A DNA stretch of 64,000 nucleotides from Syncephalis plumigaleata (lineage: Eukaryota > Zoopagomycota > Zoopagomycetes > Zoopagales > Piptocephalidaceae), in contig JAIXMF010000001.1 of assembly GCA_025201365.1 (NCBI GenBank), positions 930,001 through 994,000 of the forward strand, written 5' to 3'. Each line of letters begins with the position of its first letter. The first letter of the stretch is position 1. Made by a program: the position numbers and the translations under genes. The notes beneath the pieces are model-generated. The model ran no database searches and was not told where the DNA came from. It saw only the letters and a list, made by a program, of their open reading frames with translations. Shown here piece after piece: positions 61,539 to 64,000 of the stretch.

Positions 61539-61781
61539 TAAATTTTTGATCATAATTAATAGTGCATCTTGCTTTAAAATTAATATAAAAGCCATTCATG
61601 ATAGTTAACTGCTTTATATGAGAGAATGATGATGTAGAAGATGTAAATTAGTCATAATGGCTGTAAAACACACCTGTCATTAGTCATTCAGTTCAATTCA
61701 TTTTAAATTTTGCTCGTAAGCATCAAATCAAACCGACAACAACACTTGTTCCTTTCTGCGTTTCCTTTAATTTTATACAAA

Positions 61782-63144
61782 ATGCGTATGCGTGCCAAAA
61801 TTGCTCATCCACCCTCGCTCGAGCGTAGGTAACGCGCTATAACCGAGTGCTTCTTATTTTTATTAATATATATACACTATATAGGCGTGGCACATTGCGT
61901 TGAGAAAATGGGACAACAGTTATGCTTATTGAAAATGACCAACGAATCCTGGCAATATATAGTTATTGCTGACGCGGACTCTGGCGTACAAGTATGGGCG
62001 TAAGTCATTTATTATGCCAGTGTAGTATAGACTAGAACTAACTTGTTGTTTTGACGTATAGTAAACTTCCTACGGTAGGTGACGATAAAGGCAATAAGCA
62101 ACGTATAAAGAAGTAGCGAGTATTGTATCTAATCACGTATTCTGTATAGCAAGCATTCCTAGCCGAGTATCAGATAAGCAGTATGAATCGAGATGAAATT
62201 TATCTGGAGTTGAATCCGGACAATTTATATCGTGCTATCCGTTCCACGAAGGGTTCGCTCGAGTGTGGTGTACGTTTGTATAAACCGCAAGAAGGACCGC
62301 CAGTACTCGAGTTCCGCATTGTCCACCAGGTAATAAGCTATAGAGCACATGATTCATATATACCAGTACTGCTGAACACTGAATGTATAGAGTCGTACTG
62401 GTATACGCCAAGAACTTATGCAGACTGTACCTGTACGTATACTTACACCGCAAGAGATGGAACCATTGCACGAGCCACAAATATCGGAACCACTCGTAAG
62501 TATTAAGGAGGGAAGGAAAGGGAAGTGACATGACATGATAGATCGAGTAATTAAACTAGTTATTACACGAAATAAGGTATACGTGATGATGCCACCATTA
62601 CCGGTGGTACGTGCTTACGTGGATAAAATGCGTTCGATTTCCGATCAAATCTGTATTGGCGCTAGTATGCGTGGACAATTTAGTCTACACAGTGCCCTAG
62701 ATGGTGCCGATATGCAAACCCACTGGAATGGACTAATTAATCCAGAGATTGGTAAGTTTAATCATGTATGATACGCGTAATATGATGATTGATGATTGTC
62801 TAGATCGAAGTGGATCACAAAGTTCCACCACTTCTATGTCGACATTATCGCGTAATGGCGATGATTTGATTGAGGCACGAGTACGCACTAAGGATCTTAT
62901 CAACTTTCTTTACAGCTATTACGTCGAACCTGTAAGAGTTGTATGCTGTAAGTGATATTTACTCGTGATAATACCATTCTACTAGTCAATGCATGTCTAC
63001 TAACACGATAACAATAATAACATGTATATATATATATATATAGGCATTATTCCTGATTTTGCAGTTATTTTCTACGTATATATGGGTAGAAACAATAGTG
63101 AACATGGCTCGCTCACATACTATATACCAATTCGTTTGTTGTAA
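61782..63144 (+). CDS. HUS1: DNA damage checkpoint clamp subunit HUS1
   Basis: HUS1 forms the 9-1-1 clamp with RAD1 and RAD9. The start at 61782 gives MRMRAKIAHPPSLERR, as in HUS1 proteins (KFRAKI). Further blocks: MGQQLCLLKMTNESWQYIVI, then DADSGVQVWA, RDEIYLELNPDNLYRAIRST, VPVRILTPQEMEPLHEPQIS (62428-62487), VYVMMPPLPVVRAYVDKMRS followed by SISDQICIGASMRGQFSLHS, and a last exon ending HGSLTYYIPIRLL, close to the family's LQYFIPALS end. Seven or so exons, with small frame uncertainty near 62090-62190 and 62330-62420. TAA at 63142-63144; 97 bp separate it from the convergent thioesterase gene. Confidence 0.9.
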
Positions 63145-63241
63145 CACAAAGAAACAAAAACATGCAACTATACCATTAGCATAGACAAAGGTGGAAAGTA
63201 ATCGCGCAACTTTAATTACAATAACTAGCCTACTTCTGCAG

Positions 63242-64000
63242 CTACAATTTATAGGGACGGGCTTTCTTAGATTTACCATTGGTAGCGGTATCAGCATTGC
63301 CAATACGAATGACTCCCTCCTGCGCTACCGATGCTATTAGTCGTCCATCTCGCGTAAACACACGACCCGATACGAATGCTCGATTACTTTCATGCCAGTC
63401 GCACTATTTGCATTAATATTAGCATAAATAAATATAAATGAATAAAATACGATAATCAACACTACTTACATCCATTTCATAAAGAAGCCAGTCATCTGCA
63501 CGGAATGGAGCATGAAACCAAATAGTATGATCTAGCGATGCTAACATTTGTACTTGATCAGGCTTAGTGTACATGCCAACACCCATGGGTCGTAGTGCCG
63601 TCCATAACAATTGATGATCGGTGGCGTAAGCAAGCACGCATTGATGTAGACGTTGTTCATCATCTAGAACACCATTTGCACGCATCCATAATAGCTATCG
63701 AGTAGAATATATAAATATGTGTATATATACACATATAATGAACTATGCCACTTACCGAGTAAGGATTACGTTTTGCAGGCATTTTATAGTCATCAAGGGT
63801 TGGCTCTTCACATGGTCGAAGTTCAATAGGTGCCGACTAGAGCATGATTAATCATATTGAATCATTATTGAACGATAAATAATAGTAGCTTACATCTTCA
63901 AGTCGTAATTCGAGCACATTACGTATGGCCGGTGACATATCATCTCTAGCGAGACATTCTCGTGCCACATCCTTGGTACTGCATCGTGTTTGTTAACACG
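63242..64000 (-). CDS. ACOT8: Acyl-CoA thioesterase 8 (peroxisomal TesB family), 3' part
   Basis: The gene runs off the window at its 5' end. It hydrolyses acyl-CoA thioesters in peroxisomes. The seen part, from 64000 down, reads TKDVARECLARDDMSPAIRN, an intron, then ELRPCEEPTLDDYKMPAKRN, an intron, LLWMRANGVLDDEQRLHQCV, LASLDHTIWFHAPFRADDWL, an intron, and CDWHESNRAFVSGRVFTRDG, then LIASVAQEGVIR. LASLDHTIWFH and AQEGVIR are typical of the TesB second hot-dog domain, with the catalytic Asp in SLDH. The C-terminus KKARPYKL ends in YKL, a PTS1-like tripeptide but not a canonical SKL. TAG at 63242-63244. Confidence 0.88.

Larger units (their letters stand above)
56571..61560 (+). repeat. Segmental duplication, copy 2 (about 5.0 kb)
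   Basis: Direct-orientation counterpart of 15565-20552, about 41 kb away and of almost equal length. Left edge TTATCATTTCATATGTT, 50 bp after the malate synthase stop; right edge shortly after the F-box TAA. Compared with copy 1 it lacks the 20 bp near 15831-15851, has three instead of two 11-bp promoter units, and has an intact secreted-protein frame but a more broken F-box gene. Confidence 0.9.

Noticed and set aside
1-64000. Alternative nuclear code (TGA as Trp)
   Set aside because: Conserved tryptophans that were checked use TGG, and no in-frame TGA was needed to read any conserved domain.

Overview
The window is nuclear DNA of an intron-rich eukaryote. The best fit is an early-diverging fungus. 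The fungal signal is a SOG2-type RAM-network protein, a YPI1-type PP1 inhibitor, an AMS1-type class IIC alpha-mannosidase, the glyoxylate-cycle enzyme malate synthase, INO80 subunit IES6 and a CHM7/CHMP7 protein. Introns are short (mostly 45-160 bp, GTAAGT-like donor, AG acceptor), the code is standard, and about 22 genes sit in 64 kb on both strands. Phylum cannot be fixed from the sequence alone. Many conserved genes carry isolated one-base frame changes inside well-conserved exons. This is more easily explained by indel errors in an uncorrected long-read assembly than by gene death.

Layout. 1-4945: 3' part of a coiled-coil, Q/N/P-rich protein (NST1-like). 5029-10869 (minus): SPT6. 11420-12193: IES6. 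13638-15125: an unrecognised protein. 15565-20552: copy 1 of a 5-kb segmental duplication carrying a secreted low-complexity protein (minus) and an F-box protein (plus). 20591-22014 (minus): microbial-type PARG/macro-fold protein. 22906-28343: AMS1. 28715-30606: NOP56. 30943-32573: proteasomal ubiquitin receptor RPN13. 32696-33370 (minus): YPI1. 33683-35762: trimethyllysine dioxygenase. 35839-36626 (minus): dihydrofolate reductase. 36800-37905: a TA-flanked DNA transposon relative. 39499-43222: LRR-SOG2 protein. 43728-44252: a second, shorter member of the same transposon family. 44509-46264: CHMP7. 46434-47134 (minus): small helical protein. 47546-49283: third F-box family member. 49688-51667: membrane protein with signal peptide. 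51951-53480 (minus): ethanolamine kinase. 54781-56520: malate synthase. 56571-61560: copy 2 of the duplication. 61782-63144: HUS1. 63242 to the window end (minus): acyl-CoA thioesterase 8.

The genes are a mixed housekeeping set rather than one pathway: chromatin and transcription (SPT6, IES6), ribosome biogenesis (NOP56), proteasome (RPN13), ESCRT (CHMP7), DNA damage checkpoint (HUS1), signalling (SOG2, YPI1), phospholipid synthesis (ethanolamine kinase), carnitine synthesis (TMLHE), and peroxisomal metabolism (malate synthase, ACOT8). The accessory features are the two 5-kb direct copies about 41 kb apart, the F-box family they carry, and the pair of elements with terminal inverted repeats. 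No virus-like or LTR element, CRISPR array, rRNA or convincing tRNA was seen.
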